A DNA stretch of 64,000 nt. Origin: Chlamydomonas reinhardtii. Lineage: Eukaryota > Chlorophyta > Chlorophyceae > Chlamydomonadales > Chlamydomonadaceae. Both the position numbers and the translations under genes were made by a program. The notes under the pieces were generated by a model. That model worked only from the letters and a program-made list of their open reading frames with translations, searched no databases and was not told the DNA's origin. This document shows positions 29,880-43,419 of the stretch, one piece after another (position 1 is the stretch's first letter; every line of letters starts with the position of its first letter). The stretch spans positions 6,651,512 to 6,715,511 of the forward strand of contig NC_057006.1 of NCBI RefSeq assembly GCF_000002595.2. Reading direction: 5' to 3'.

Positions 29880-31162
29880 AGTCTCATGCTTGTCTTTATT
29901 TGGCTGGTTATCAGCGTTGCAAGAGCAACCTCGGTTTAGGCAGGCACGCAAGTTTCGGCGGGATTATTGTGTGGAATCCTTGGCGCCCCCCTCAAGCCTT
30001 GCGCTTGTACCATACTGGCGCAAACAAGCCCAAGAAGCGGCGCAAGCGCGCAGGCTGAGGAGCCGGCTGGTGTCTAGGTAGCGGTCCGCGGTGGGGCTGG
30101 CAGGGCATGCGTAGCGGCATGACAAGTAGTGCGGCTGTTGACAACTGTGCTGCGTCTGGCTGCGGTTGGCTCTGCCGTGGCATCGCGATTGCTAGGCACC
30201 TGGTTTGGCTATGTGCCTGTGGAAACCGACCCCGGCTATGTCCGGGCGATGAGGTTGTTCGGCCTCAGACTGTGGAGGGGCTCAGCCCCTTTTCCCGTGA
30301 CCGGGGAACACTTGTTGTGGGGAAGCGTGAACTTGGCTCGTTGATAGCCTCAGTCACCCCTAGGCCCTAACTTGATTCTTGCGTGTCACCCACCGTGCCA
30401 TCACCCTAGAGTAGAGGCTCGAGTGTCTGAACACTTGCGGAACAGCAGGATGCGTGACGCTTACAGTTACAGGTCAGCGGCATGATTATGGACATAGCGT
30501 GTCAGGGCAAGAGTCGCAGAGTGGGTACGGTGCGTGCCAGGGGTTGCCTTTGCTACCGGTAGGTGCGTAAGGTTACGGTATCCTTTTTGTCTCCACGGTG
30601 GATGGCGGGAGGCCGGGAGTGCTGGGTCCTAGGCTAGGGGGAGACGGAAATGGACACGAGAGGAGGGGCACAGGCGAGGCGGCAGTGCGGCACTGGTCGG
30701 GAGCGGCTATGAGCAGCGATGCGCACACCGGGCGCATATTTAGGGCTTTCATGCATCGCAGACAGCGCGACATTATGACGGGGAAGGAAGTATACCAGGG
30801 AAGGTGTGGGGGAGGGAAAACCGGATGACTCTTCGTCGGGTCAGAACCGAGCTGCGTCGGGGTGCGGGGCTGCGGGCACAAGGTGCAGGTGTCCTGTGCG
30901 ATTCATCTTGGTGGGCGCGCGGTACGCTCAGGGCGCACGCCTGCACAGGAAACGCAGTGTGTCAAAAATATGTAAATGTTTTGATACGATGTTTTGATAC
31001 AATATTGCATGCGGTGTGTAGGCCCGGCCAAGCGAGGGGGACAGAAACGAAACTTGTCAGAGCACTTGCGGCAACAGACCCCAGACGTAGGCGAGTCGGC
31101 CCGATAGTTGCTACAATGAAGTTGAGTTAGCCTGAGCTTACTCAGGGAGCTCTGTGCGGGGA
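29880..31162. other. Intergenic region, 1.3 kb
   Basis: It contains repeat copy D (see separate entry), a short AT-rich patch with TGTTTTGATAC twice at about 30976-31000, and otherwise no recognisable feature. Confidence 0.5.
30205..30345 (-). repeat. Dispersed repeat family 1, copy D (fragment, opposite strand)
   Basis: Read on the minus strand this piece carries GTCTGAGGCCGAA, then the family core CCCGGACATAGCCGGGGTCG and an ACAGGCAC box, in the same order as copies A, B and C. The part with the GGCGCCGC hairpin is missing. Confidence 0.7.
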
Positions 31163-34100
31163 ATGCCGCTCCCGCGACCGTGGAGCCTGAGCGGGCAGCG
31201 CGCAGCGCTCGCAAAACGCGCAGCCGAGCAGCACTGGCTGTTTGACTTTGAGTCACATCGGTGCTTGGAGCTCGCCAATGAGGAGCTCGACCAGAATGGC
31301 TCGCTTCTTGAGCGTCGGCACTGCACGGTGCACATGGTCCAGCCGCATTCGCTCGAGGAAGGCGTGCGCCGGCCCACCGGTCAGTTTAGGACACCAGTCT
31401 AGCCGCTGAACCAGGACGAATGTACCGCCCGCAAGCCATTCATGACCCCATTCCGAGCCCCATAACAGCACTTGCACACAAAGCAAACTCTGCGACCCTG
31501 TGATTTGTGCTGGGGGCATTTAGGCAGTGCTCGGGGTGTTTAGGAGCTGGCAGGCCCGGTAAGGCCCTCGACGCAACGGTTGCACACCACCGACGCTCCT
31601 TTTGCTACCCCCCACCTCCCTCGCAGCCGACCGCTTTCCTTGCGTGGTGTGTACCCGGATGGCTAAGCCAGACGCTCCCACGCTGGCAGACGCGAGCCTG
31701 GGGCCGGACGGTGCTGTGCGGGTCGTGGAGCAGTCCCTGAACGAAGTCCGGCAACGGCGCTGGTACGTCACGAAGACCTGGTGCCGCGACGTCCGGCGGG
31801 CGGCGGGCGTGCCGCCGCTGCCTCTGGGCTCGGACCACTACCTGTGCGAGGAGCACCTGGAGGAGCACCTGGCGTGGAAGCAGTACCTGCGCCTGCCCAT
31901 CAAGGTGGGACAATGGGTGCTGGTGTAGGTTCTGGTGTAAGCGTAGGGTAGGTGTAGGTGTAGGGGGCGGATGGCCCCGCAGGATGGCCCCTGCGGTAGC
32001 GTAGAGCGAGCGGCAGGAAGTGGCTAGAGCAAGGTGCATGTATTCAGTCCTCCAAATGCCGCCGATGACCCGGGCTCCTTCCATCCTGCACAGGTGCGGG
32101 ACTGGCTGCACCGCGGCGCCTGCCTGCATTGCGCCTTCGAGTGCGCCGGCGAGTCGTCGCCGCTGGCCGCTGGAGCCATGCCGCTGCCGCTGCCGCCGCG
32201 GCTGTCGGCTGCGCAGGCGGATGAGCTGCAGCCCGCGCTGGAGCCCATGGTGGAGGCACTGCTGTACCCGGCCGGAGTCAGCGAGCAGGTGAGGCCGGAA
32301 TGGGTGGGTGGGTGGGGGTGGGGGGGGGGGGGGCAAGGGCAAGGGCGCTATGGTATATGGTGGTGTACTGTCACAGTGAGGTGGTGGTCTGAAGCCGCAG
32401 TAAGTGCGTGTGGAGCTTCGTGGATGTGCGAACAGCAATCACGCACTTGCATGCAGGAGCTGGCGGCTGCTGCGGCCGGCAATGAGGTGCCAGTGGTGCG
32501 GGACGTGACGGAGGACAGCGCCGACAAGGGCGGGCTGCCGGGACTGGTCAGCCTGCCGCTGCGGGGACGGAACTGGTGCAAGATGTGAGAGTGGTAGCCC
32601 TGGGTGGGGATGGCAATGAGGCGGTCAAAAGGTCTTGAGCGACTTTCTGGGGTGTGCCCAAAGATGTCGCACAGCCCCTCACGGCGCAACTGTACCTATC
32701 CCCTTGCGGTGTAAAGAGCTTAGCATTGACCCTCTACACACACACTCACAGGTGCGGCGGCAACCCGGCCGTGTATCTGTACAAGTCCCGGCTAAACCTG
32801 GCGTCAGAGTATGTGTTGTGCCCGCCCTGCTTCGTGCAGCTGCGGGAACAGCACAAGCAGGGCGGGCCAAAGGTGCAGAACAAGCAGACAGGCAAGCAGC
32901 CGGCGAAGCAGCGGGTAATGGAGCAGGGTCGGCAGAAGGGAGGTGCAGGTGATGGTGACTCGGACTCGGGCACAAGCGAGGATGAGGACGAGGACGACGA
33001 CCAGGTGGGGATCGACCCTACGGACATGCGGCTGTGCTGCTGCCTGCGGCCGGAGCAGCTGCTGCGGCTGCAGCTATTAGTGCCGCGGCCCAGCGAACGG
33101 CTTGCCGGCGCCGTCACAATGGCAGCGGCTGCGGCCGGTTTGGGCGCAGCAAGCCCACCGGCGGCACTGGGTCCCGCTCAGGCGGGGCCCAGCAAGCCGC
33201 TGGGGCAGCCGCAGATGGAGCTGGCGGCGGTGGCGGTGCCGGTCGTGCACATCAGTGCAGGACCGGTGACGGCCGCTGGCCCTCGGCGCCCTCAGCAGCA
33301 GCAGCCGTACCACCAGGAAATAGGGCCGCAACCCACTAAGCCGCAACAGCAGCAGCAGCAGCCCAGGCGGGTATCCCCAGAGGCGGCGGTGCTGCGGCCG
33401 CAGCAGCACTCGGACGTACGGGCGGCCGTGCCAAGCCTGGGGATACAGCGAATGCAGCAGCAGGTGTCGGTGGGTGCAGGGTCCGCTGCGGCTGCCTTGG
33501 CTGCTGCTGTTGCGAACGGCGTAGGAGGGATGGTAGCACAGATGCAGCCACAGCCACAGCAGGGTATTTCCTTGTCCCCCCGGCAGACGTCGCCACAGCC
33601 GGTGCGCAGTGCGGTGGGGCAGCCGGCGTCGCATGCGCAAGAGCTGTTCCAGCGCATCATAGGCCAGTGCAATGGAGGCGCGGCCGTGGCAACAGCTAAC
33701 GGCTGGAACGCTGGTGTGCAAGCAGCGGGTATTGGAGCCAGCGGGAGTTGTCCAGTCCAGGGATCAAACGCCTGGAGTGCTGCGGTTCTGCCCCAGCACG
33801 CGCCGCACACGCAGAACGTAACATGGCAACAACTGCAGCTGTTGCAGCGCTCTGGGGCGTTCGTACCAGCGGCGACGGCTGCGGCAGCAGTGGCTCCGCT
33901 GCCGGGCATGCTCGCACATAGTGCTGCAGCGGCCGTGCACGGTGGAGCCACGCCCCTGACTTGCTCATTCCCGCTCGCCGAGCCCGCAGTCCCCCCAGCT
34001 GTTCGCAGCACAGACCCAGCCTCCGCGGCCACGCCTGCACGCGCCACCGCCGCGACCGCAGCGACGACCGCCACAGCCTCGCCAGTGCAGCCAACTCCCG

Positions 34101-35825
34101 CCGCCGCTGCTTCCCCTGCCACTGCCGCCGCAACCACCCCAGCCAGGCTGCCGCTGTTCCCCTGCGTCTCGGCACCGGAGCTTGCGTCCGCCTTGTACAA
34201 CACGCGCATCGCGCTGCCGGGGCGGCACGCGGCGGAGGTGCTGGGGCTACCGCCGCCGCCGGCACCTTACGACCCCGCTCCCAAGAGCCAAGGCAGGGAC
34301 TGGATGGAGTACTCGGCGCGCTGTGCGAGTGTGGACTACTTCGGCGGCGCGCTGCAGCGGTGCGCGCCGCATGTCAACAAGGCAGGCGAGGTGAGGTCGA
34401 GGATCCGTGCCTGCTAGAGCTCCACTCCGACTTTGAAAGTCTGCGCAAGTCTCCAGCACCCATCAACCACCCCACCGCGCCAAGTCTCATGCCTACGCCC
34501 CCTCCCTAAACGCCCACCTTCCTCACACGCAGCGGCTGGTGGAGGAGGACTACGCCTACCTGGTGCGTAAGGACCTGCTGGCCCGCCTGCCGCCCGACCG
34601 CCGCCAGCAGCTGGTGGAGCTGTGCCGTGACCACAACGGCCGCGGCGGCCCGGTCCTGTTCTCCGGTGCCATGGGCTGCCTGCAGCAGGGCGGCGAGGGG
34701 CTGTTGGATGACGTCATGGCCGCCATGGCCCGGTGCGAGGAGCGGATCGTGGAGACACAGCCCACAGCGGCCGCCGCGGCTGCGGCGGAGCAGCGGCGGC
34801 GGTGGAAGGAAGAAGCAGGGCACGCGGCCGCGGCTGCGCAGGAGGAGGGCGGGGAGGGCGTCACGGTGGAGGATGCTAGAGCAGCGGCAGGGGCAGCGGC
34901 AGGGCAGGGCACGGGCTTGGGTGGCGGCGGAGGCCCTAAGAAGAGGCAGCAACAGGTGCGGGACGGAGACACGGCTCCGGTGTCGGGGCCCTTTCCCTGG
35001 ACAATGGGTGGCTATGAGTGGACCAGCCGCCCCGAGCCAATGGGGCCGCCGCCGTCGATGCAGCCGCTGCCTACCCCCGCACACCAACACCATCGGTACC
35101 CTCACCAACAGCCAGCGCTTAATGGCTACCACACCGGGCCCCACAGCCCATCCGGCCCCAGCGGCGCCTACGCCATCGGTGGCTCTGCGCACGCCAGCCC
35201 CACTGCCCCGAGCGGCAGCAGCAACGGCGGCGGGATACTGCAGCCGCCTCAGCCGCCGGAGGTGGTCCAGCAGCGGGACCACATGTACGGACCTGTGCAG
35301 CTCTGCTGTTTCGACATGGCGCACCGCTACGAGTTTGGCCTGGAGACCACGCCCGTGTCGGCAGCCTTCAAGCCCTTCCCGCGCACCAACCCGCCCAGTG
35401 GCGAGGAGGTGGACCACGCCTATCCCGTCACGCCGCCGCAGCTGCTGCGGTACATGCGGGCCATGCTGGACAAGTAAGGCGGAGAGGACTGCAGCTCCGT
35501 CTTCTGTACGTGATGGGCCAATCGCTCTAGGTTTTCGGGCATTCGCATACTGACTGTGCTGTTCTTTCCTCCTTTTGCTGATGGGCATGCTGCAGGTATG
35601 GCGTGCCTGGTGATGAGCGCGTGCGGAACGTGCGGAGTCAGTGCGAGAAGCTGCGGCCGCCGCGGCCGAGCGGGCCGTCCCTTGACAGCGGCCATGAGGC
35701 TCGGCTGTCTCAGGCGGCCGCCGCGGTGGCGCTGGCCGCGCTGGATCGGCAGTGGCCCTTGAACAAGGCTTCGACAGAGGGCGGTGGTGGTTGCGGTGGC
35801 GGCGCCGGGAAGGCACGGCAGCAAC

Positions 35826-35880
<55 letters not shown>

Positions 35881-38800
35881 CCAGCAGCAGCCACCGGAGG
35901 ACAAGGCAGCACTACTGGCTCGTGCCCGAGACTATAGCGTGTCTTCCGGACAGGCGGGTGCGCTGCTCGCCAGGATGGATGCGGAGGTGCTAAAGCAGCA
36001 GCAGCAGCTAGGCAGGCGGGCAGCGGCAGGAGGCAGTGCAATGCCAGGGGCGGCTGCGAACGGGTCTGGCGGCGCCACCGGCGCTGTTGGGCTGGGCAAG
36101 CGGCCGGCGGACGTGGCTGCCCTTGCGGCACGCGAGGGTGGCGCAAAGCGGGGCCCAGGCGCTTGGGGCGCCGGCCCCGCTGCTATTGGTGATGACGATG
36201 GCGAGGAGGAGGAGTGGGAGGAGGGCGAGGGGGACGAGGACCTGGCCGATGTGCCGCTGGACGACCGAGTGCCTGTGGGGCTCAAGGTGCCGGTGTACCC
36301 GCTGACGGCGGATGACACATTGTTCATGACCAGCAGCGAGCTCATGCGACTGGCACACAGGTGCGGCGGGCTGCAGCAGCAGGGCTGTGCGCCCGGGCAG
36401 CTGGCGCCAGCTATAATGTTTTGCATTGGGCGGCGTGAACTGGGTACCATGGCGCTAGATTGGGGACGTCCACCTGGCCGTATGGCAGTAGATGAGGAAA
36501 TGTGCCGGCCCTGTGCGTGCACATTGCAGGATGCTGGTCACGCACGGGCCGCCCTGGCTGCGGGAGGTGCTGTACGAGCGCCACAACGACGCCCTGGACT
36601 TCGGCACATGCAGGTGCGAGCGGCTGGCGGTACAGGGCCACGCCTTTCTGTAACACCAGCGCACCTGAAAGGTCCTTGCCCTCGAACTTGCTGCATGGTA
36701 TGCCCCCCCCCTGGGGTCTGTAGCCTCCCGGCTTGGAAGGACACCACCCGCGGTTATGCGGAATGCAACTGCATGGTAACTGTGTGCCTCTGACCCACCC
36801 TTGCAGGCCTGCAGACGGCGGCCTGGGCGTGTTCGGCCACTTCTCCAACATCCTGCTGCGGCCCATGCTGGCGCTGGACTTAGCCACCAGCACGCACCTG
36901 GACCGCAGCCAGCCCGCCACGCTTATGTGCTTCGCTGCGCCCTTCGCCGTGCCGGCCGACATCGACGCCGCGCTGCATGTGATGCCGCGCGGCATGTACA
37001 GCGACCGCAAGAACGCGGTGTGGCTGCAGGTGGGATTCGCGGTGGGCCAGGGGATGGGCCTGGGGCCGGGTGTCATCACGGGGTGTCATGTCATGCAGGG
37101 GTGCGCCCCTTGGGGTTGTTGCTGTTTTCTGGTGGTTACTGCAGCAACGGGCTTCCAGTGCGACGCTGATAATAGTGCGCTCCACGACGTCATCTTGCCT
37201 GTGCCGACCCACAGGCCCGCAACCTCCGGGATCAGTGGCGGCTGCAGCACCCGACGGCAGCTGCCCGCAGGGATGCCGCGGCAGCTGGCGGCGCCGGTGC
37301 TGCCAACGGCACACCCGCAGCAGCCGCTTCGTCCGCCTCGAGCACCCTGGGTGGTGGCAGCGTGCAGCCCGTGTTGAATAGCCCAAGTGGAGATGCAGAC
37401 CCTTCACGCGTAGCGCGCCGCGGCAGTGTGTGGGTCATCATACCCGGCTGCCGCCTGCACCAGCTGGCCAACGCGTGTAGCAAGGCCGCCAAGAAGCCTT
37501 GGCCGCGCAATCACAATGCCTTCTTTTCTGTCAGGTAAGACGGCACCTTGGGGCCTCGCTCGCTTCGCTTGCATAAGCGTCGGCACTGTGACATGCTGCC
37601 TCATGCCCATCTGCATGCTTCACGTTCACGGTAGACTCCAACCATCCCTGTGAATTGGTGCACGTGTCTCCAACCAGGTATGGCCGTGACCTGCACACGC
37701 TGGTGAACCTCTGCTGGAAGCACGGCGTGCCCTTCCACGCCGTCTGGCACTGCGAGGGCGACCTGCTGCTGCCCGGCATGGCGGCGGTGCACTCGGTGAT
37801 GCCGCTGCACTGCGCCTCCATGAAGATCAGCCAGGTGGGTGCGGGGCCACGTACGATGCGCTTTCGGTGCGGTGCAACGTTCACGCGCATGATGATCGCG
37901 CGGTGCCGTTCTTAACCGTGCAAGCCGGGACGTAATCCATGAGCGGATCCTGCCTTGTGCGGCTCAGCATGCACCGAATGCCGACCTCGCACTGCGCTGT
38001 GTGTGTTGCTGCCTCCTCGCAGGACTTCCTGATCCCCAGCGGCCCTGCGCTGCGGCTGCTGTGGGAGATCGACGCGTTGCGGCAGGAGCACCACCTGGGC
38101 TGGGCGCAGCGCCGAGCCAAGGAGCTCAAGCAACCGCAGCCGCCCCGAGCACTGGCCACCATGACACCGGCCGCCGCGGCCGCGGCCGCCGCTGCAGCCG
38201 CGGCGGCTGCGGCCAACGTGGTACAGGCGCGGGGGCGTGACCGGAATAAGGAGCGCAACCGGGCCTTGGCTGAGGGCGGGCAGGGCCAGGAGGGGCTGCC
38301 AACGGCCGGCGCAGCGCTAGGTGGGGCTGCGGGGCGAGGGGAGGAGGAGCCCCCAGTGGTGGCGCACGACGCGGCTCCCGGGGCGGTGCCCGGAGTGTCA
38401 GACGGCGCTGTGGCTGGCGCTGCTGCAGGTGGAGAGGCGGGCGGTGCGGCTCCGCCACAGCCTGATGAGGCAGTCCTGGCGGCAGCGCGGGCGCTGGCGG
38501 CGCAGCCTCTGGACCCTAGCAAGCTGAGCTGGGGCGCGCGAAAGGGCCGCAGCAGTCGGCAACAAGGCAGCCCAAGCCACAGCTCCGGGTCTACGGCAGG
38601 TGGCTCCGCCGGGAGCGGAAGCAAAGGCGGCGACGGGGCGGGCTGGAATACCGCGGGTGCGGCGGCGCTGCTGCGGCAGCCGGAGTGTATCGCGTCCGCC
38701 CAGGCGCTGCCGGCAGACGGCAATTTGGATGGCATGGGTGTGTGCGGGGAGACGGCCGTGGGCGCAGTGAGCGTCTTGGCGTCTGGGGCCGCTGGCGTCC

Positions 38801-41800
38801 CGCCTGCGGAGGTGGGAGCGGTGGTGGTGCCTGAGGCTGAGGCCACCAGCACTGCCAGCGGGGCGGAGATGGCGCCGACCGAGCCAGCCTTGGTGCCCCA
38901 GGCAGTCAATGCACAGCCGGGAGCGGAGGCGCCGACGGTCCTCTGCGGCGCAGGAGCAACTGAGTCCCGGCCGCAGCGCAGCGCTCACGAGGACGGTGCA
39001 GTACAGGCGGAGGGCGATGTGGCACACGCGCAGCCGGATGGGGCCGCCAGCGGGGCGCACGTGGAACCAGCGGCTCCTGCGGCCGCCGAGACGCCGCCTT
39101 GTGCACGCACGGCTGGTGCTGCGAGCGCTGCCGCGGCGGGGGCACAGCTTGTAGTAGCCGCAACTGCGCCTTCCGCAGCCGCCATTGCCGCGGTTGCCGG
39201 GTCCTGGGCGCCGTGTCTGGCCCACTCCACCAGCGAGATGCCAGCCACCGAGGTCTTGTCCGACGGCGCAGGCGAGGCCGAGGGCGTGTCAGGCGGAGAG
39301 GTATCCAGCGCTGGCGTCAAGGCCGGCGCCGCAAGCCGGGCCACTGCAGGTGCAGCCGGCTCCTGCGCCCCGGCCGGCGGGGGTGCAGGCGTACGCTCGG
39401 GTGCTGCAGCCACCGCGGCCACGACAGCGGCTGGTGTGGGCTTGATGTCTGCGCGGCAGCCCAGCTGCTGCAGCAGTCAGCGCGACTCGGAGGCGCCCAG
39501 CTCGTGTGCCGACGGCGAGGGGCTGGAACTGTGCCTGCTGCAGGATGGGGTGGCTGTGGGGCCAGTCCCTGCGCCGCACGTGGAGCAGGTGGTCCTGTCA
39601 GAGGAGGAAGAGGGGGAGAGGAGGGGCGGCGAGCACGTGCAGGTGCAGGTGGCGGCGGCGGCGTCGGAGCCGGCGACCCACGCACAGGTGCTGGCTGAGC
39701 AGGAGCACGAGCAGCCACAACTGCAGGAGGCGACTGCTGAGGTGCCCAAGGAGCAGGAGCTACAGGAGCAGGAGCAGGCGCCGGCTTTTCAGCCTGAAGC
39801 TGAAGTAGCACAGGCGACTGTGGCGGCGGCAGCCGAGGCGGCGGTAGCTGAGGCGGCGACAGCTGAAGCGGCGACGCTGCAGCAGCCGCAGGAGGCGGGG
39901 CCAAGTTTTCTTGCGCAGCTGCAGGAGCAAGCGCCTGGGCCTAGCGTGCCACCTGTAGCAGCGTCTTCTGAGCCGCCCGCCGCGTCAGGTCCCGGCCTAG
40001 CGCCGGCCCCGTGCTCGTGCGGACGTGCGGAATGCGACGGGACTGGGACAGCAGGGCATGCAGTCGAAGCGTCTCTCGAGGCCCGGGCTGAGGCCGGGCA
40101 TGAGCGAGAGGTTGCGGACATGCCGCATGCGGACTCCCCTGCCACGACGGCCCGGCTTGCCTCCACCACCTATGACGCGACCATCATGCAGCAGCTGCTT
40201 GGAGTCTACAATGACGTCGACGAGGACGCGCAGGATGAGGGGCAGTCACAGGAGCGGCCCCAAGCTGAGGCGCAGGAAGCGGCTGTACAGCAGCATGTGG
40301 CGGCGGCACTTAGCCCCGATGTGCAGCCGGAGCAGATGCCAGAGCTGGAGGCCGCAGCACTACTGGGCGGGGAGCCTGCTTCTGCTCCGGTCTCGCAGCA
40401 CCCGCGTCTTGGGCAAACGCAGGAGGGGGCTGGTGTGACGCACCCGAGCGCCCAGTGTGGTGAGCAAGGAGGGGTAGCCTGCCCACAGGGAGCCCAGGCG
40501 GCGGCGCCGCAGGCGGCGGCGCTGGCCACCACGGCACCGCACCCGGTGACAGAAGGGCGAGCTTCCCTGGCCGACGTGGCCGCGGCTGCAGGTGATGCCG
40601 CGCTTGACACCGTTTATGCCGTCAGGGCTTCTGAGCAGGCAGAGGGGGCCAGCGGGTGGCCTGCTGCCGCGGCCCCAAGCGGCTCTGCGGAGCAGTCGGA
40701 TGGCAGCCTCGCTGAGGACGAAGAGGAGCAGGCGTCGCCAGCAGCTGAGGTTCCGGATCTGGGATCTGTGCGTGCCGCATCCGCCGCCGCTGTCGAGGCC
40801 GCTCACAAGCCAACGCGTGTCGCCGTGGCCGTGGTGAGTGCGAATGAAGCCGCGGCACCTCCAACACTGCGCAGCTCCTCGCCTGCGCCAGCTGGGCAGT
40901 TGGCGCTGCTGCCGGCGCCGCCATGCGCAACCCTACAGCTGACGGCTTCGCCACCGAGCAGTCTGCACGCATCTCCTGCAGCGCAGCAATGCCCGGAGCA
41001 GATGCAGGGGCAGCAACCGTTGCAGTGTGGGTCCATGGTGCTCGCGTCATCCCACAGCCTTCCTGAGATCACAGGTGACCTGATGTACGTTGCGCATTTG
41101 AAGTCTCGTTTGGACGCCGTGGTCCCGCCATCAGCGGCGAGGATCGAGTGCGGCGGCTCCGCAGCAGAGACGGTCGCTCAGGGCTCCGCACCTCTTCTGC
41201 TGCCTGCCGTGGCAGCGGCAGCGGTGGATGCGGCGGCGCTGGCACCCGACAGCTCGGACCTACTCGCCATCCCAGCTCCTCCCACAGATGCGGCTGCAGC
41301 TGCTGCAGCGCCTGCAATGCAGCCGAACGGCGCGGAGCTGCAGCTGCAGGTGCACCAGCACCCCGCCGGCGCTCTTTTTGTGTATTCGGGCCCCGAGCAG
41401 CGTATAGCTCTTCCGCCCAGCCTGAGCGGCCTGCCGCTGACTGCACCGGAACCACATGTTATTGCGCTGATGCAGAGGACGCTGTCAGAGTCCTCGGGGG
41501 GCTGCGATACCGTGAAGGATATGGCGTACTTGGCAGCTTGTGCCACCAAGCATGCGGCACTCGCCGCGCCTGGACCTGTGGAGCTGACTGAACCGGGCAC
41601 ATACACCGCCGCCGCCGCTTTAGGTGCCACTGGTGCCTCGTACGGCCCTGCAACCCTACCGCCCGGTGGCGATGCGCCCATGGTGCTGCTGCCGCTGTCG
41701 CCATTGTCACAGCACCGGCAGCCTGAGCGGGCCTCCGGCAGCACCTGGTCTACGGCCCTCAGCATGCGGCCGTCAAGCGAGGAGTGGGATAGGGAATACA

Positions 41801-42771
41801 AGTCGGTTGCGCCCAGCGGCTCACACGTGCGGGTACTGCCGCAGGACGACCCCTCCGCGACCGTCGCGGAGCGCCGGCCGCCACCTGGGCGCGCGGGCGA
41901 CTTCACGGCCGACGTCTTGCCGCCGCGGCGCGTTACACGCGGCCAGCAGCAGCAGCAGCGGGGCAAGCTTAAGGAGCCGGCGCTGCAGCACAAGGGATTA
42001 AGTGTGCAAGGCAAGGGCAGGGGCCGCGCGGCAGCTGTGCCTCATCGGGCGCTTGCAGGCGAGGGCGGTGGTGACCCGATGGAGGCGGAGGCGGAGGAGC
42101 AGTCAGCCCCAGAGGAGGAGGAGGAGGAGGATGTGCCGCTGAATCAACTGCTGGCGCTGCAACAGCGGCGTGGCTCGCAGCCACCATCTACACTGCAGCA
42201 GCAGCAACCGCAGCAACGGCCCCAGCAGTCCAGCCCGCACCAGCCGCTGGTGAAGAAATTAAGCAAGGGCGGCGTGGCCGCGGCTGGAGCTGGAGCTGGA
42301 GCTGGAGCTGGAGCGGGGCCTAACCAAGCAGGCGCTGTGGGGCCCAAGGTTATGGGCGGCGTGGGTTCGCTGCCCGGTGGGGCCAAGCGCGCACAGGCTG
42401 GCACGGGGGGACCCGCAAAGAAGGCCCGCGCGAGCGGCGCTGCCGCTGCGCGCGGAGCCACAGGTGTGGTGGGCGCGCACTCGCCAGAGAACGACGGCAA
42501 CGCAGCTACAGCGCCGCTCAGGCCCGGTGGCAGGCGTACCCTGAAGGAGTCAGGGGCTGCCGCCATGGGCTCGGCAATGGAGGCGGGCGGCATGGGCGGT
42601 GGCGGCGGTGGTAGCGGCGATATCCTGTCAGCCCTCAGCAACTCGAGAGACGCGTTCATGACCCAGAGCGTGGTGGTGGGTCTGGCTCTTGCGGTGTCGT
42701 ACACGCGCTGCCACCAGGAGCTCCTGCGGATGCGCAGCGCTGTGCTGGCAGCGGTGGAAGCAGGACATTAG
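31163..42771 (+). CDS. Very large JmjC-domain protein of KDM3 type (putative H3K9 demethylase)
   Basis: Twelve exons in phase: 31163-31379, 31627-31904, 32094-32288, 32457-32584, 32752-34390, 34533-35473, 35596-36360, 36530-36613, 36807-37029, 37215-37534, 37678-37834, 38023-42771 (3,231 residues). The N-terminal third has cysteine pairs that look zinc-binding (FPCVVC, ACLHC, NWCKMCGG, LCPPC). Residues ~1390-1665 match the JmjC fold of KDM3/JMJD1: STHLDRSQPATLMCF supplies the HxD pair (H1446, D1448), LLLPGMAAVHSV the distal histidine (H1635), and MKISQDFLIPSG corresponds to the KDM3 signature IKVA.DFVSPE. Such enzymes use Fe(II) and 2-oxoglutarate to remove methyl groups from H3K9. An Ala/Ser-rich insert lies inside the domain (~37240-37370). 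The last exon encodes ~1,560 residues of mostly low-complexity sequence with a short helical end (FMTQSVVVGLALAVSYTRCH). Activity is inference. Confidence 0.65.
35828..35878 (+). repeat. (CAG)17 polyglutamine tract
   Basis: Seventeen uninterrupted CAG triplets lie in exon 7 of the JmjC gene and encode polyglutamine in frame; they follow GGCGGCGCC-rich sequence and precede an acidic/Gln segment. Confidence 0.9.
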
Positions 42772-43419
42772 GTGGCCAAAGGGTGCAGGCCCATGATACC
42801 GGTATAAGGATAGAATATCACGATGGAACATCTCGTGGAGGTAAACGAATTAGCGCACTGCGGTGACTCTTCTTCGGGTGTCTCAAAGAAGACATTGATA
42901 CTTTCTTTTGGCTGTGCACCGCATGACATAATAACTGATGTTACGCTTCAAACTTCGAATGTCCACGAACAGGCTGTTGGGTAATGATACGGTGCGGTCT
43001 CTTTGGACTGTTTGTGGCTACCGTACCCTGTTGAAGGGCAACGTTTCGGAAGCGGGCTGTCTGTAGTTATTTCAGGGTTAGCGTATGACAGGGGTGCGTG
43101 TACCGTGCGGAGGGAGGCGCGGCTGCTTCAAAGTAATCAGAGCGATGGCAGCCAAGGGTGGGCCTGTGGTGTTTGGGACTATGGGCGGTGATGGTGGCAC
43201 GCATATTGCTCTTGAGCAGAAGAGTTGTTTTACTTGTGGCTTTGTGACCCATCTGGGTTAAAAGTCCTAATGGCCTCACCAAGGGCCGATCTCCTTAATG
43301 CGACAAGCCGACATGTTGCTTGCAAGCGCAGGGCTAGCGCTGGTGTAGCGAAGGTCCCCATTTGCATGCAACTGGAAACGTGCAGCCCTGTGCAGCAGTG
43401 CGCTGGCAAGGGACATGAC
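42772..43419. other. Intergenic region
   Basis: It follows the JmjC stop codon. It is fairly AT-rich from 42780 to 43000 and shows no gene or shared repeat. Confidence 0.5.

Noticed and set aside
34506-36146. A 546-codon open frame on the minus strand
   Set aside because: It lies antisense to JmjC exons whose phase and splice sites agree. GC-rich third positions create long antisense frames throughout this window.
39317-39904. Pro/Ala-rich minus-strand frame inside the last JmjC exon
   Set aside because: It mirrors the Ala/Gly/Glu-rich sense codons and has no start context, splice sites or domain.
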